Below the pieces are notes generated by a model. The model made no database searches and was not told where the DNA came from. It worked only from the letters and a program-made list of their open reading frames with translations. A program made the translations under genes and the position numbers. 64,000 nt of DNA from the NCBI GenBank assembly GCA_035545855.1, contig DASZXK010000058.1, forward strand, positions 69,673 to 133,672, written 5' to 3'. Source of the stretch: DASZVB01 sp035545855 (GTDB lineage: Bacteria; Myxococcota_A; Polyangia; Polyangiales; Polyangiaceae). Each line of letters opens with the position of its first letter. Positions within the stretch are counted from its first letter, which is position 1. Positions 43,423 to 51,894 of this stretch are shown in pieces.

Positions 43423-44390
43423 CTCACGCCGTCCAGATCAACGAGGTCGAGGCGGCCCGGGAGCGGCTGGCGGAGGTCCGGAAGGAAGTCTCCCGGGTGT
43501 TCCTCGGGGACGGGACGGCCATCGACCTCATGCTGGTCGCGCTGCTCTCCCGCGGCCACGTCCTCCTGGAAGGCGTCCCGGGCGTCGCGAAGACGACGCT
43601 CGTGAAGGCCTTCGGCCAGACGCTCGGGTGCACGATCCGCCGGATCCAGTTCACGCCCGACCTGCTCCCGGCGGACATCACGGGGACGTACGTCCTGAAC
43701 CCGAGGGACGGAACGTTCGCACTCCGCGCGGGGCCGATCTTCGCGAACGTCGTGCTGGCGGACGAGATCAACCGCGCCCCGGCGAAGACGCAGTCCGCTC
43801 TGCTCGAGGCGATGCAGGAGCGCCAGGTCACCATCGAGGGCGATCGCTACGAGCTCCCGAACCCGTTCCTGGTGCTCGCGACGCAGAACCCGATCGACCT
43901 CGAGGGCACCTACGCGCTCCCCGAAGCGCAGATCGACCGGTTCCTCGTCCGGGTACGCATGGGGTACCCCTCGCACCGGGACGAGGTCGCGATGCTCCGG
44001 ACCCACGGCGTCGTGGCCCCCGAACCTGCCGCGGTGCTGAGCGCGAACGACGTCCTCACGCTCCAGTCCATCGCGTCCCGGGTCCACGTGGAGGACGACC
44101 TCCGCGAATACGCCGTGTCGCTCTCCGCCTATACGCGGAACCACGTGAAGGTCGTGCTCGGCGCTTCGCCGCGAGCGACGCTCTCCCTCGTGCGCGCCGC
44201 GAAGGCGAGCGCGGTCGTGCAGGGACGCCCGTACGCGACGCCGGACGACCTCCGCGCGGTCGCGGAACCCGTCCTCGCCCACCGGCTCGTCCTGGTTCCG
44301 GAGCTCGAGGGCGACGCGACGGCCCGTTCCTCCGTGGTGGACGAGGCGCTCTCGAAGGTCGGGTACCGGCGCGCGGTCCGCCCCGTGTGA
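43419..44390 (+). CDS. MoxR-family AAA+ ATPase
   Basis: A 323-residue MoxR ATPase. Walker A GVPGVAKTT near residue 52, Walker B VVLADEINRAP, sensor 1 TQNP and the MoxR-specific ALLEAMQERQVT, with the C-terminal lid domain. MoxR proteins act as chaperones with VWA/DUF58 partners. It overlaps DUF4350 by four bases and is followed 8 bases later by the dehydrogenase gene and then by DUF58. Confidence 0.93.
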   Translation: MTHAVQINEVEAARERLAEVRKEVSRVFLGDGTAIDLMLVALLSRGHVLLEGVPGVAKTTLVKAFGQTLGCTIRRIQFTPDLLPADITGTYVLNPRDGTFALRAGPIFANVVLADEINRAPAKTQSALLEAMQERQVTIEGDRYELPNPFLVLATQNPIDLEGTYALPEAQIDRFLVRVRMGYPSHRDEVAMLRTHGVVAPEPAAVLSANDVLTLQSIASRVHVEDDLREYAVSLSAYTRNHVKVVLGASPRATLSLVRAAKASAVVQGRPYATPDDLRAVAEPVLAHRLVLVPELEGDATARSSVVDEALSKVGYRRAVRPV

Positions 44391-44397
44391 ACACAGC

Positions 44398-45708
44398 GTG
44401 ACGTCCCCGACTCTCGACACGACCATCGAAGACTTCGTCCGCGCCCTCGCGCGGGAAGGGACGCGGCGCGCATACCTCGTACTCCGGAACGGCGGGCTCC
44501 AGGCGTCGCACCCGTTCCTCGAACCCCTCGCTCGCGCCGTGGAGGCGTCGCCAGATTTCGACGCGCACGAGGGCGTGTTCTTCGAGCTCGGACGCGCCAC
44601 GGGAACGCTCCTCGCCGCCACGCTCCACCGCACGGTGCGCGGACAGGGGGCCGGCGGCGTGCGACACTGGCGCTACGCGAGCATCGGCGCGTTCGTCCGG
44701 GACGGCCTTCGACTCTCCCGCGGGATGGGGCGCAAGAACGCGCTCGCCGGGCTCTGGTGGGGCGGCGGCAAGGGCGTGATCGCGAGAGAACCCGGGGAGC
44801 GATACCGGGACCGCGCCTATCGGGACGCGCTCTACGACGACTACGGCCGCTTCGTCACGTCCCTCCGCGGCTCGTACGTGACGGCGGAGGACGTCGGCAC
44901 GACGCCGCCCGACATGGCGCGCGTCTTCGGCACGACACGCTTCACGACGTGCATCCCGGAGAGCGTCGGCGGCTCCGGCAATCCGTCCCCCGCGACGGCG
45001 GTGGGCGTCGTCTGCGCGATGGAGGGGGCGCTCGATCACCTCGGGCTCGGGACGCTCGCAGGGAAGACGATCGCGATGCAGGGCGCCGGGAACGTCGGCT
45101 CGGCGATGATCCAGACGCTCCTCGAGCGCGGCGCCGCGAAGATCGTCGCTTCGGACGTCGACGCGGCGCTGGTCCGGGAGCTCGGAGCACGCTTCGCCGG
45201 GAAACCGGTCACCGTCCGCGCCGTCCTGCCCGACGACGACTCCATCTTCGACGAGCCATGCGACGTCTTCGCGCCGAACGCGCTCGGCGCGGTGCTCTCG
45301 CCGCGGACGATTCCGCGCCTCGGGTGCCGTGTCGTGTGCGGCGCCGCGAACAACCAGCTCGAGGACGAGGCCCGAGACGACCACGCGCTCGCCGGGAGGA
45401 AGATCACGTACGTGCCGGATTTCGTCGCGAACCGGATGGGGATCGTGAGCTGCGCGAACGAGCAATACGGCTCCCTCCCCGAAGACCCGGCGATCGTCCG
45501 GCATTTCGGGCGCACGTGGGAGAACGCCGTCTACGTCGTCACGAGGCGGATCCTCCGCGAGGCGGACGAGACGGGGAAGACCCCGGCGGAGGCCGCGAAT
45601 CGGCTCGCGGACGCCCTCGCCGCGGAACCGCACCCCGTGTTCCCCCATCGCGGAAAGGCGCTCGTCGAGGCCCTCGTCCGCGAACGCTGGGAAGACGCGC
45701 GGAGCTGA
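44398..45708 (+). CDS. Glu/Leu/Phe/Val dehydrogenase family protein
   Basis: A 436-residue protein of the amino-acid dehydrogenase superfamily, leucine-dehydrogenase-like. The substrate/catalytic segment GGGKGVI (lysine), the TAEDVGT motif (catalytic Asp) and the Rossmann motif GAGNVGS are in order, with VCGAANNQLED near the C-terminal nucleotide domain. It is longer than classic leucine dehydrogenases (about 360 residues) owing to an extra N-terminal ~70 residues. Deaminates branched-chain or related amino acids with NAD. Its place between moxR and DUF58 is unusual and not explained by catalysis. Confidence 0.85.
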   Translation: MTSPTLDTTIEDFVRALAREGTRRAYLVLRNGGLQASHPFLEPLARAVEASPDFDAHEGVFFELGRATGTLLAATLHRTVRGQGAGGVRHWRYASIGAFVRDGLRLSRGMGRKNALAGLWWGGGKGVIAREPGERYRDRAYRDALYDDYGRFVTSLRGSYVTAEDVGTTPPDMARVFGTTRFTTCIPESVGGSGNPSPATAVGVVCAMEGALDHLGLGTLAGKTIAMQGAGNVGSAMIQTLLERGAAKIVASDVDAALVRELGARFAGKPVTVRAVLPDDDSIFDEPCDVFAPNALGAVLSPRTIPRLGCRVVCGAANNQLEDEARDDHALAGRKITYVPDFVANRMGIVSCANEQYGSLPEDPAIVRHFGRTWENAVYVVTRRILREADETGKTPAEAANRLADALAAEPHPVFPHRGKALVEALVRERWEDARS

Positions 45709-45715
45709 GCGAAGG

Positions 45716-47308
45716 ATGCAGCTCTATCCCACCCGGAACGCGACTCACGTGGCCGCCGCCGCGGTGGCGGTGATGGGCGCGGGCCTCCTCACCGTGTCCC
45801 CCGCGGTGCTGGCGTGGGGCGGCGCGATCGTCGTCGGGCTCGCCGTCGCGCGTTCCGTGACGCTGCTCTCCGTGGCGAGGGTCCGCGCCGCCGGGTTCGA
45901 GATGGTATGGCGGGAGAAGGGCCAGTCCCGGCGCGTCGCGCGCGGCGAGGTCGTGGAGCTCGCGGCGGAGGTCCGGAACCGGGACACCCGCGCCGCCCGC
46001 TACGTGGCGCTCCGCGCGGTCGCGGCGCCGGATCTCGACATCGAGATCTCCCCGAGCTCGGGCGAGGTCCCCGCGGGCGGGCGCCTCTCCGTCACCGTGC
46101 GAGTCGTCGCGCCCCGCGTCGGGCGCCACGGGATCTTCGGGCTTTCGCTCGAGGTCCGCGGCTCGCCGGGCCTCTTCGAGATCCCGCTCACGTTCGCGAA
46201 TCCGTTCGGGCTCGAGGTGATGCCGGCGCCGTATCGAGTGATCGCCCGCGGCGCGCGCGGGGGACGCAGCCGGACGATCACCGACGCGGGCCGGCCCGGA
46301 GCGCTGTCGGGGGACGGCTACGAGCTCCGGGAAATCCGCGAGCACCGGGCGGGAGACCCGCTGAAGCGCGTCGCGTGGAAGGCGTCGGCGCGACGCGGCA
46401 AGCTCATGGTGCGGGACCACGAGCAGGAGGAGCGAGACGTCATCTGGGTCGTCGTGGACGCCTCCGTGGAGCTCTGGGCGGGCGTCCCGGGGCGAGCCCC
46501 GCTCGACCATTCCATCGACGAGGCCGCCGCCGTGATCGAGGCGCATCTCTCCCGCGGAGACATGGTCGGGCTGGTCGTGTGCGGCGCGCGCCAGCTCGTG
46601 AAGCTCCTGCCCGGCCGGGGCCCCACGCACACGACGGACCTCCTCGCCGCGCTCGCCCACGGGACGGGCACCCTGGATTCGGACCGGAGCGGCCTCGATC
46701 CGGGCGACGTCGCGGCACGCGTGGCCGAGCACCTGCGCCCGCTCGAGGGAAACGGCGGCTCCACGCGGGATCGGACGGACCTCGCTCGCCGCGCGCTCGC
46801 GCTGTCGGACCGGGCGCCCTTTTCGCCACTGCCGGTGCACGCGCCCGATCCCGTCGACCGCGTGCTCCGCGGCTACCTCTCCGCCTTCGGGATCCCCTCG
46901 CCGCCCCGCCTGGAGCCGGAACGATCGAAGACGGATCACGCGATCGCCGAGGCGCTCGGGGAAATCCTGACCTCGAAACCCCGAGCGAGCATCGTCTACG
47001 TGTGGTCGCCCGCGCCGGATCCGGGGAAGCGCCCCGAGATCGTCGAAGCGCTCTCGCACGCGTCGCGCCGGCGCACGGAGGTCCGCTGGGTCCGCCTCAC
47101 GCTGGACGACGGCTTCGAGACGGAGCGGAACATCGTCTCGCGCGCCGTGAACGCGGCGGTGTCCGTCCGTGCGCGGACGGCAGAGACCGTCGGAGAGCGT
47201 GCGCTCCGCCACCTCGGAGTGACGTCGCTCCGCGTCCGCCCGCGAACGCTCTCGAAGAGCGTCGCGGCGCCGTCGCATCCGCCTCCGAGGGACCCCGAGC
47301 GCCGATGA
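45716..47308 (+). CDS. DUF58-domain protein, membrane-anchored
   Basis: A 530-residue protein with two N-terminal hydrophobic helices (about residues 10-50), an Ig-like domain (about 60-175) and the DUF58 core: YELREIREHRAGDPLKRVAWKASARRGKLMVRDHE (quoted in parts) carries the GD...R...W.A.AR...L signature, followed by a VWA-like fold with VVVDASVELW (MIDAS-like DAS). Partner of MoxR ATPases. Ends in a Pro/Arg tail overlapping rsmA by four bases. Confidence 0.85.
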   Translation: MQLYPTRNATHVAAAAVAVMGAGLLTVSPAVLAWGGAIVVGLAVARSVTLLSVARVRAAGFEMVWREKGQSRRVARGEVVELAAEVRNRDTRAARYVALRAVAAPDLDIEISPSSGEVPAGGRLSVTVRVVAPRVGRHGIFGLSLEVRGSPGLFEIPLTFANPFGLEVMPAPYRVIARGARGGRSRTITDAGRPGALSGDGYELREIREHRAGDPLKRVAWKASARRGKLMVRDHEQEERDVIWVVVDASVELWAGVPGRAPLDHSIDEAAAVIEAHLSRGDMVGLVVCGARQLVKLLPGRGPTHTTDLLAALAHGTGTLDSDRSGLDPGDVAARVAEHLRPLEGNGGSTRDRTDLARRALALSDRAPFSPLPVHAPDPVDRVLRGYLSAFGIPSPPRLEPERSKTDHAIAEALGEILTSKPRASIVYVWSPAPDPGKRPEIVEALSHASRRRTEVRWVRLTLDDGFETERNIVSRAVNAAVSVRARTAETVGERALRHLGVTSLRVRPRTLSKSVAAPSHPPPRDPERR

Positions 47309-48156
47309 TCGACGGGAGAGGACCGAAGCACGCCCTCCTCGCGCGCGGCCTTCGCCCGAAGGGCTCCTTCGGACAGAATTTCCTGGCCGACGAGGGGATC
47401 GCGAGCCGCATCGCGGAGCTCGCCACGACGCCGCCGGGCGGGACGGTCGTGGAGATCGGCGCCGGCCTCGGGTCGCTCACGGCGCCGCTCCTCGCGCGCG
47501 CCCGCCGCGTGATCGCCATCGAGCGGGACCGCGATCTCGTCCCGGCGCTCCGGGACGGGTTCCCGGAAGCCGTCGCGAGCGGGGCGCTCGAGATCGTCGA
47601 GGCCGACGCCAAGGCGGTCGACTACGAATCGCTGTTCGAGCGCGCGACCGGGCCGCGCACGCTCGCGGGAAACCTCCCGTACCAGATCACGGGGCCGCTC
47701 CTCGAGCGGACCGTCGGGCTCGCTTCGCGGGTCGAGCGCGTCGTGTACATGGTCCAGCTCGAGGTCGCCGATCGCCTGGCTGCGAAGGCAGACACCGAGC
47801 ACTACGGCGGGCTCTCCGTCTTCGTGCAGGCCGCGTTCGGCGTCGAACGGGCGTTCGTCGTGCGCCGCGGGGCGTTCTATCCGCAACCGAACGTGGATTC
47901 CGCCGTCGTGGTGCTCACCCCGCATCGCCCGCCCATCGCGGAGGAGACCGCTACGTTCCGCGCCGTCGTGCGCGCGGCGTTCGCGGCGCGAAGGAAGACG
48001 CTCAGGAACGCCTGGAAGGGACTCCCCGGCGTGGACGCAGCGTCGCTCGCGCGGCTCGCCGCGGACGCGGGCATCGATCTCGACGCGCGCGGCGAGACGC
48101 TGGACGTCACCGCGTTCGCCCGGATGGCGGCGGCACTCGAGGCGAACCGATCGTGA
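47305..48156 (+). CDS. rsmA: 16S rRNA (adenine1518-N6/1519-N6)-dimethyltransferase RsmA (KsgA)
   Basis: A 283-residue methyltransferase of typical length. FGQNFLADE near the N-terminus, SAM motif EIGAGLGSLT, VIAIERDRDL, and catalytic NLPY are all present, with the C-terminal helical domain containing FYPQPNVDSAVVVL. Dimethylates two adjacent adenines in 16S rRNA helix 45 during 30S maturation. The ATG overlaps the DUF58 stop (ATGA), giving translational coupling. Confidence 0.95.
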   Translation: MIDGRGPKHALLARGLRPKGSFGQNFLADEGIASRIAELATTPPGGTVVEIGAGLGSLTAPLLARARRVIAIERDRDLVPALRDGFPEAVASGALEIVEADAKAVDYESLFERATGPRTLAGNLPYQITGPLLERTVGLASRVERVVYMVQLEVADRLAAKADTEHYGGLSVFVQAAFGVERAFVVRRGAFYPQPNVDSAVVVLTPHRPPIAEETATFRAVVRAAFAARRKTLRNAWKGLPGVDAASLARLAADAGIDLDARGETLDVTAFARMAAALEANRS

Positions 48157-48647
48157 CGCGTTCCCGGCTCATCGGCCCCGGCGCCGCGGCCCTCGTCCTG
48201 CTCGCTTGCCAGAGGCCTCCCGCGCCCTCCCCCGGGCCCACCGCGAAATTCGGGATCTTCTTCGGCGGGCAAATCGAGGAGCGGCGCGAGATCCCGTTCG
48301 AGCTCGACACGGCCAAGCAGACCCAGGGCTTCCGCGTGGAGTTCGGCGGCCCCCTGCCGCGCGAGGAATCCGTGGAGTGGACGATCACCCGGCCCCCGAT
48401 GCCGAAGCGCCGGGCCCCGCGAAAGGCCCAGGCCGAGCCCGAGCCCCCCCGCGGCCCCATCACCGGGATGGAGCGGGTGAGGGCCGGAGAATCCCGCTAC
48501 GAGCGGCGGCTGGATTTCACGCCGGGCGATCCGCTCGGCCTCTGGAACGTCCGCGTCGTCGCGGACGGCCGGGTCGTCCTCGATCGGCCCTTCGAGGTCT
48601 TCGACGCCGCCGAACGGGCCCGCGTCGCGGTCGACGGAGGCCCGTGA
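48153..48647 (+). CDS. Small lipoprotein of unknown function
   Basis: A 164-residue predicted lipoprotein: signal peptide and lipobox VLLAC (Cys about 19), Pro-rich linker, then a region with alternating strands (KFGIFFGGQIEERREIPFEL, RVEFGGPLPREESVEWTITRP quoted in part) and an Arg/Pro basic loop. The last part, RLDFTPGDPLGLWNVRVVADG, resembles an Ig-like or sugar-binding strand pair. GTG start, overlapping rsmA by four bases. Function unknown. Confidence 0.65.
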   Translation: MTRSRLIGPGAAALVLLACQRPPAPSPGPTAKFGIFFGGQIEERREIPFELDTAKQTQGFRVEFGGPLPREESVEWTITRPPMPKRRAPRKAQAEPEPPRGPITGMERVRAGESRYERRLDFTPGDPLGLWNVRVVADGRVVLDRPFEVFDAAERARVAVDGGP

Positions 48648-48657
48648 TCCGGCTCGC

Positions 48658-49893
48658 TCAGTTTGAAGGCGTGCAGTCCGTCGGGCGGCAGGGATCGGGC
48701 ACGCAGATCTTGATCGCGCCGCCCGCCTGCGCCGGGGCGCAGCAGGTCGCGCCGGTGCCGCAATCCGCGGACGCGGTGCAGCCGCCGACCTTGATGCACA
48801 GACCGGAGGCGTCCCCGCCGTAGAGGTCGACGGTGCAGGAGAGCCCCGCGCCGCACTCCCCGCCGCTCTTCGTGCAGGCCGCGCCGATGCCGAGCTCGTT
48901 CGCGGTCACCTTCGCGCACGCGGCCGAGTCCACGACTCCCGCACCGCCGTCCGAAGCTCCGCCTTCGGGGACGCCGCCGTCTCCGTGCGGGGTGAATTTC
49001 GCCCATCCGCCGAGCTCCACGCAGCCCGCGAGGCCGTGGAAGCCCGTCCGGAACGCCGTGAAGAAGCACATCTCGTTCTCGGTGCTCTCGCCGAACGTCA
49101 CGGTGTCCGTGCGGGTGTTGTCGAAGGTGCAGGACGTGCGCGTGTAGTCACCCGCCTTGAGGTGCAGCGGGTGCGGGGCGATGAACTGCTCGCCGAAGTT
49201 CCACGGGTCCACCTTGTACTCCTCGTGGAGGTGGTCCTTGTCCGGCCCGAGCTCGAAGCTGAGCGACTTCCCGAGCGTGTGCATGTGCGGGAACACCGCG
49301 AAGACGTCGACGTCGTCCTTCACGACGCAGTCGTTCGTGACGGTCGTCGTCTTGCCGGGCGGGAGCGTGATGAGCGTCGTTCCGAACCCGTAAATGCCCG
49401 CTTCCGAGTCCGTCTTCGGCACGGTGTGCATGCGAACGTCGAGTGACCGCGTCGCGTCGTCGGCCGTGGAGTTCAACAGATGGAGCTGCATGAGGAGCTG
49501 CGTCCCTCTCGGCAGCGCGAAGCTCGAGCCCGGCGGAGTCACGAGCTCGGCGTCCGACGTCCCCGTCGCGAACAGCGGGATCCACGTCGTCTTGAAGAAC
49601 GTGGGGCACTCGAACGGCTCCTCCGGCTCCGGCGCGAGCGTCTTCACGACGACCATGTGGTGGACGACGTCGACCGCCCCGTGGCTGAACCTGTCCACCC
49701 AGATGTCTTCGTCGAGCGTCTTCGTGAAGCAGAGGTACTTCTCGTCGCCCGCCGTCACCGTGAAGTCCGCCGTCGCGAAGGAAAGCTCGGACGCGTTCGT
49801 CGCGGGAGCGTCCTTCTTGCTACTGCAGCCGGCGGCGAGGCAGAGGTTCGCGGCGAGCGCTGCGAAGAGAGCTCCGTTCTGGAATCGCTTCAT
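48658..49893 (-). CDS. PHM-like copper type II monooxygenase-fold lipoprotein with Cys-rich tail
   Basis: A 411-residue predicted lipoprotein (lipobox AAGC, Cys23). It has two peptidylglycine-alpha-hydroxylating-monooxygenase-like beta domains. The CuH ligand set HH (78-79) and H138 (QLHLL) and the CuM set H203-M-H205 (PHMH) plus M275 (NEMC) are all conserved, and the intervening HPLHL is retained. After about residue 300 a Cys-rich module (CTKSGGECGAGLSC, CTASADCGTGATCC) follows. In animals this fold hydroxylates peptidyl-glycine or dopamine; the bacterial substrate is unknown. It lies downstream of a Cys-rich lipoprotein and a second PHM-like gene on the same strand. Confidence 0.8.
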   Translation of the reverse strand: MKRFQNGALFAALAANLCLAAGCSSKKDAPATNASELSFATADFTVTAGDEKYLCFTKTLDEDIWVDRFSHGAVDVVHHMVVVKTLAPEPEEPFECPTFFKTTWIPLFATGTSDAELVTPPGSSFALPRGTQLLMQLHLLNSTADDATRSLDVRMHTVPKTDSEAGIYGFGTTLITLPPGKTTTVTNDCVVKDDVDVFAVFPHMHTLGKSLSFELGPDKDHLHEEYKVDPWNFGEQFIAPHPLHLKAGDYTRTSCTFDNTRTDTVTFGESTENEMCFFTAFRTGFHGLAGCVELGGWAKFTPHGDGGVPEGGASDGGAGVVDSAACAKVTANELGIGAACTKSGGECGAGLSCTVDLYGGDASGLCIKVGGCTASADCGTGATCCAPAQAGGAIKICVPDPCRPTDCTPSN

Positions 49894-49937
49894 GTGAGAT
49901 CCTGGGAGTGACCGTGGCCGCGGTCGTTCAAGTCGTA

Positions 49938-50348
49938 TCAGTGCGCGTCGGGGGTGCCGGAGTCCTTCGGCTGGCATCGATCCAGCACGCAGGCGGAGCC
50001 GGCCGGGTTGTGCAGACAGAACGCTCCCGCGCCGCACTGGTCGTCGGTCGTGCAGCCCACCCGGGTGCAAAACCACTGATCCTGCGCGACGTCCGCGAGG
50101 CAGATCGGCGCGCCGTCGAAGCCCGCGCACTGATGGCCCTGGGGCGTGCAGTACTCCCCGACGCCGATGGCGTTCCCCTTGTCACCGCGCCGGACGCAGG
50201 ACTCCGCCGGGGTCGGGTCGTGGCCGGCGTCTGCCCCGCCGTCACTCTCGCCGACCGAGTGCCGCGACGGGGCCGCGTCGTCACTCGACGAGCATGCAGC
50301 CAGAACCACGAGGAGGGGGAGCGTCCAGGCCGCGCCGGGCCGTCGCAT
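49938..50348 (-). CDS. Small Cys-rich lipoprotein
   Basis: A 136-residue predicted lipoprotein: signal peptide and lipobox LAAC (Cys about 19), followed by a short Ser/Asp-rich linker and a Cys-rich domain with GEYCTPQGHQCAG, CLADVAQDQWFC, CTTDDQCGAGAFC and CVLDRC, similar in style to the Cys-rich module at the C-terminus of the downstream copper protein. The ATG shares an A with the stop codon of the upstream gene (TGATG), and the downstream copper gene starts 44 bases later. Probably a surface or periplasmic partner of the two copper proteins. Confidence 0.7.
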   Translation of the reverse strand: MRRPGAAWTLPLLVVLAACSSSDDAAPSRHSVGESDGGADAGHDPTPAESCVRRGDKGNAIGVGEYCTPQGHQCAGFDGAPICLADVAQDQWFCTRVGCTTDDQCGAGAFCLHNPAGSACVLDRCQPKDSGTPDAH

Positions 50349-51295
50349 CACGGCGTCGCGTCCCGCTCGCACTGAAGGCGGCTCTCTCCGGGGAAGTAAT
50401 ACCCGAACCCGATGCACATCTCCGTCGGGAAGATGAGCGTCCGGTCGCTCTCGTTGTCCCAGGTGCACGTCTGACGGAACTTGGTGCCCGCCGGAAACGT
50501 CAGCGGATCTTCCATCGTGTATTTCAGGATGGGTGGGTGGGAAGAATAGGAGGGCATCCAGTCGTGGTCGTAGACGACGGTGGCCTGCCCCTGGGCGTCG
50601 AGCGTCTCCAGCGTGTAGTGGGTCCCGTGCTCGTGCATGTGCCCGAGGAGCATCGCGAGCTTGACCTCCTGCTGGGTCGTGCAAGTCATCGTGGAGGTGA
50701 GCTTGCTCTGAGGCGCGAGCTCCCACTGGTCGTCGTCGATGACGAAGTCCGACGCATAGGACTTCACGTCCTTCGGGTCGATCAGGTGAACGATGAGCTG
50801 ATCGTGCACCGTCTGATTTTCGCCCGTCGCGTTGATGTAGTGCGTCTGCACCATGAACTGCTTCCCCTTCGGGACCTTGATGGCGAGGCCGGGCGGAAGC
50901 GACGCGACGCCCTCGAGCGTGTTGCCCTCGCCGCCCGCACCGACGACGAAGTGCCAGTCGACCATCTCGGTGTTGCCGGCGCAGTTCTGGCGACCGGGGG
51001 GACGCGGATTGTCGACGTAGTAGACGGACACGTGATGTCCGCCGATGCCCTGCTTGGCCCCGGCCGAAAGCACACTGAGCTCACGGTCCGTGATGAGGTC
51101 CGTGTAGAAGCACTCGAAGTCCTCGTCGGGCGGGACGACGAAATCCCCGGAGGTCCAGGTGATGGTGTCCGCCGTGATGCCCGTCGTGGCCGCGGGGGCC
51201 TTGTCGTCGCTGCCGCCGCACGCGGTCGCTCCGAACCCGAGAGCCGAAATGACGACGAAACCCCTCGCTGCCGAAGAAATCCCCTGGTCGCGCAT
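50348..51295 (-). CDS. PHM-like copper type II monooxygenase-fold lipoprotein
   Basis: A 315-residue predicted lipoprotein (lipobox GATAC, Cys26). The two-domain PHM-like fold retains both copper centres: CuH ligands H87-H88 (GGHHVSVYY) and H152 (QTHYIN), and CuM ligands H219-M-H221 (GHMHEHGTH) plus M293 (TEMCIGFG). No Cys-rich tail. TAAGAT, a fair -10 box, ends 6 bases before the ATG and no Shine-Dalgarno is seen, so the transcript may be leaderless. First gene of a three-gene set. Confidence 0.8.
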   Translation of the reverse strand: MRDQGISSAARGFVVISALGFGATACGGSDDKAPAATTGITADTITWTSGDFVVPPDEDFECFYTDLITDRELSVLSAGAKQGIGGHHVSVYYVDNPRPPGRQNCAGNTEMVDWHFVVGAGGEGNTLEGVASLPPGLAIKVPKGKQFMVQTHYINATGENQTVHDQLIVHLIDPKDVKSYASDFVIDDDQWELAPQSKLTSTMTCTTQQEVKLAMLLGHMHEHGTHYTLETLDAQGQATVVYDHDWMPSYSSHPPILKYTMEDPLTFPAGTKFRQTCTWDNESDRTLIFPTEMCIGFGYYFPGESRLQCERDATP

Positions 51296-51301
51296 ACGCG
51301 A

Positions 51302-51307
51302 ATCTTA
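51302..51307 (-). promoter_or_regulatory. Putative -10 box close to the start of the PHM-like gene
   Basis: TAAGAT (4/6 to consensus) ends 6 bases before the ATG on the minus strand. No acceptable -35 box is visible at 16-19 bases, so this is weak. Confidence 0.25.
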
Positions 51308-51391
51308 CAGGAACGGGCGGCCGGAAAGCGAGCGAGACTCGCCTTTTGGCCGCTTCGGCCCGCGACTGACCGCGCCCGGTGGCCGAACCGC

Positions 51392-51892
51392 TCAGTGCTC
51401 GGGTGTCTCGGACGGGGTGACGGAGGCCTCGATCGAGCGGGAGGCGGCCTCGTAGTACGTGTGCACCGTGGGCGGAGGCGGATCTCCGTACAGCGTGAGC
51501 TGCGCCGCGGCCCAGAGCTCCTTGCGCATGAGCTCGAGGTACTCCGCCGCGCCGGGCTCCCCGGCGTACCTTTCCAGACCCTCGTCCGCGTCCTTCAGAT
51601 CCAGACGGGCCTGCACCGGGTCGATCTGATCCTTCAGCGCGAGGTGATCCGTCAGGAGGACGGCGCGGTCGTTCATGACCTCCACGAACCCGGAGCCGAC
51701 GGCGACCTTCACCTCGGTGCCGTCCTTCATGTAGGAGACGATGCCCGTCTTCAGCGCCGCGAGGAGCGGGCTGTGCCCGGGCAGGACGCCGAACTCACCG
51801 TCCACGCTCGGGGCGGTGAGGCTCGACACCTTCTCCTTGAGCGCCACCCCGTCGGGCGTGACGATCTCGAGGTCGATCGCGCCTTCGGCCAT
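51392..51892 (-). CDS. atpC: F1F0 ATP synthase subunit epsilon
   Basis: A 166-residue epsilon subunit. The N-terminal beta-sandwich (IDLEIVTPDGVALKEKVSSLTAP, GEFGVLPGHSPLLAAL, IVSYMKDGTEVKVAVGSGFVEV quoted in parts) is followed by the two-helix C-terminal domain; the tail after about residue 138 is longer and Pro/Glu-rich compared with the usual ~139-residue form. Epsilon couples and inhibits the motor. It starts two bases after the atpD stop, so the pair is translationally coupled. Confidence 0.92.
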   Translation of the reverse strand: MAEGAIDLEIVTPDGVALKEKVSSLTAPSVDGEFGVLPGHSPLLAALKTGIVSYMKDGTEVKVAVGSGFVEVMNDRAVLLTDHLALKDQIDPVQARLDLKDADEGLERYAGEPGAAEYLELMRKELWAAAQLTLYGDPPPPTVHTYYEAASRSIEASVTPSETPEH

Positions 51893-51894
51893 GC

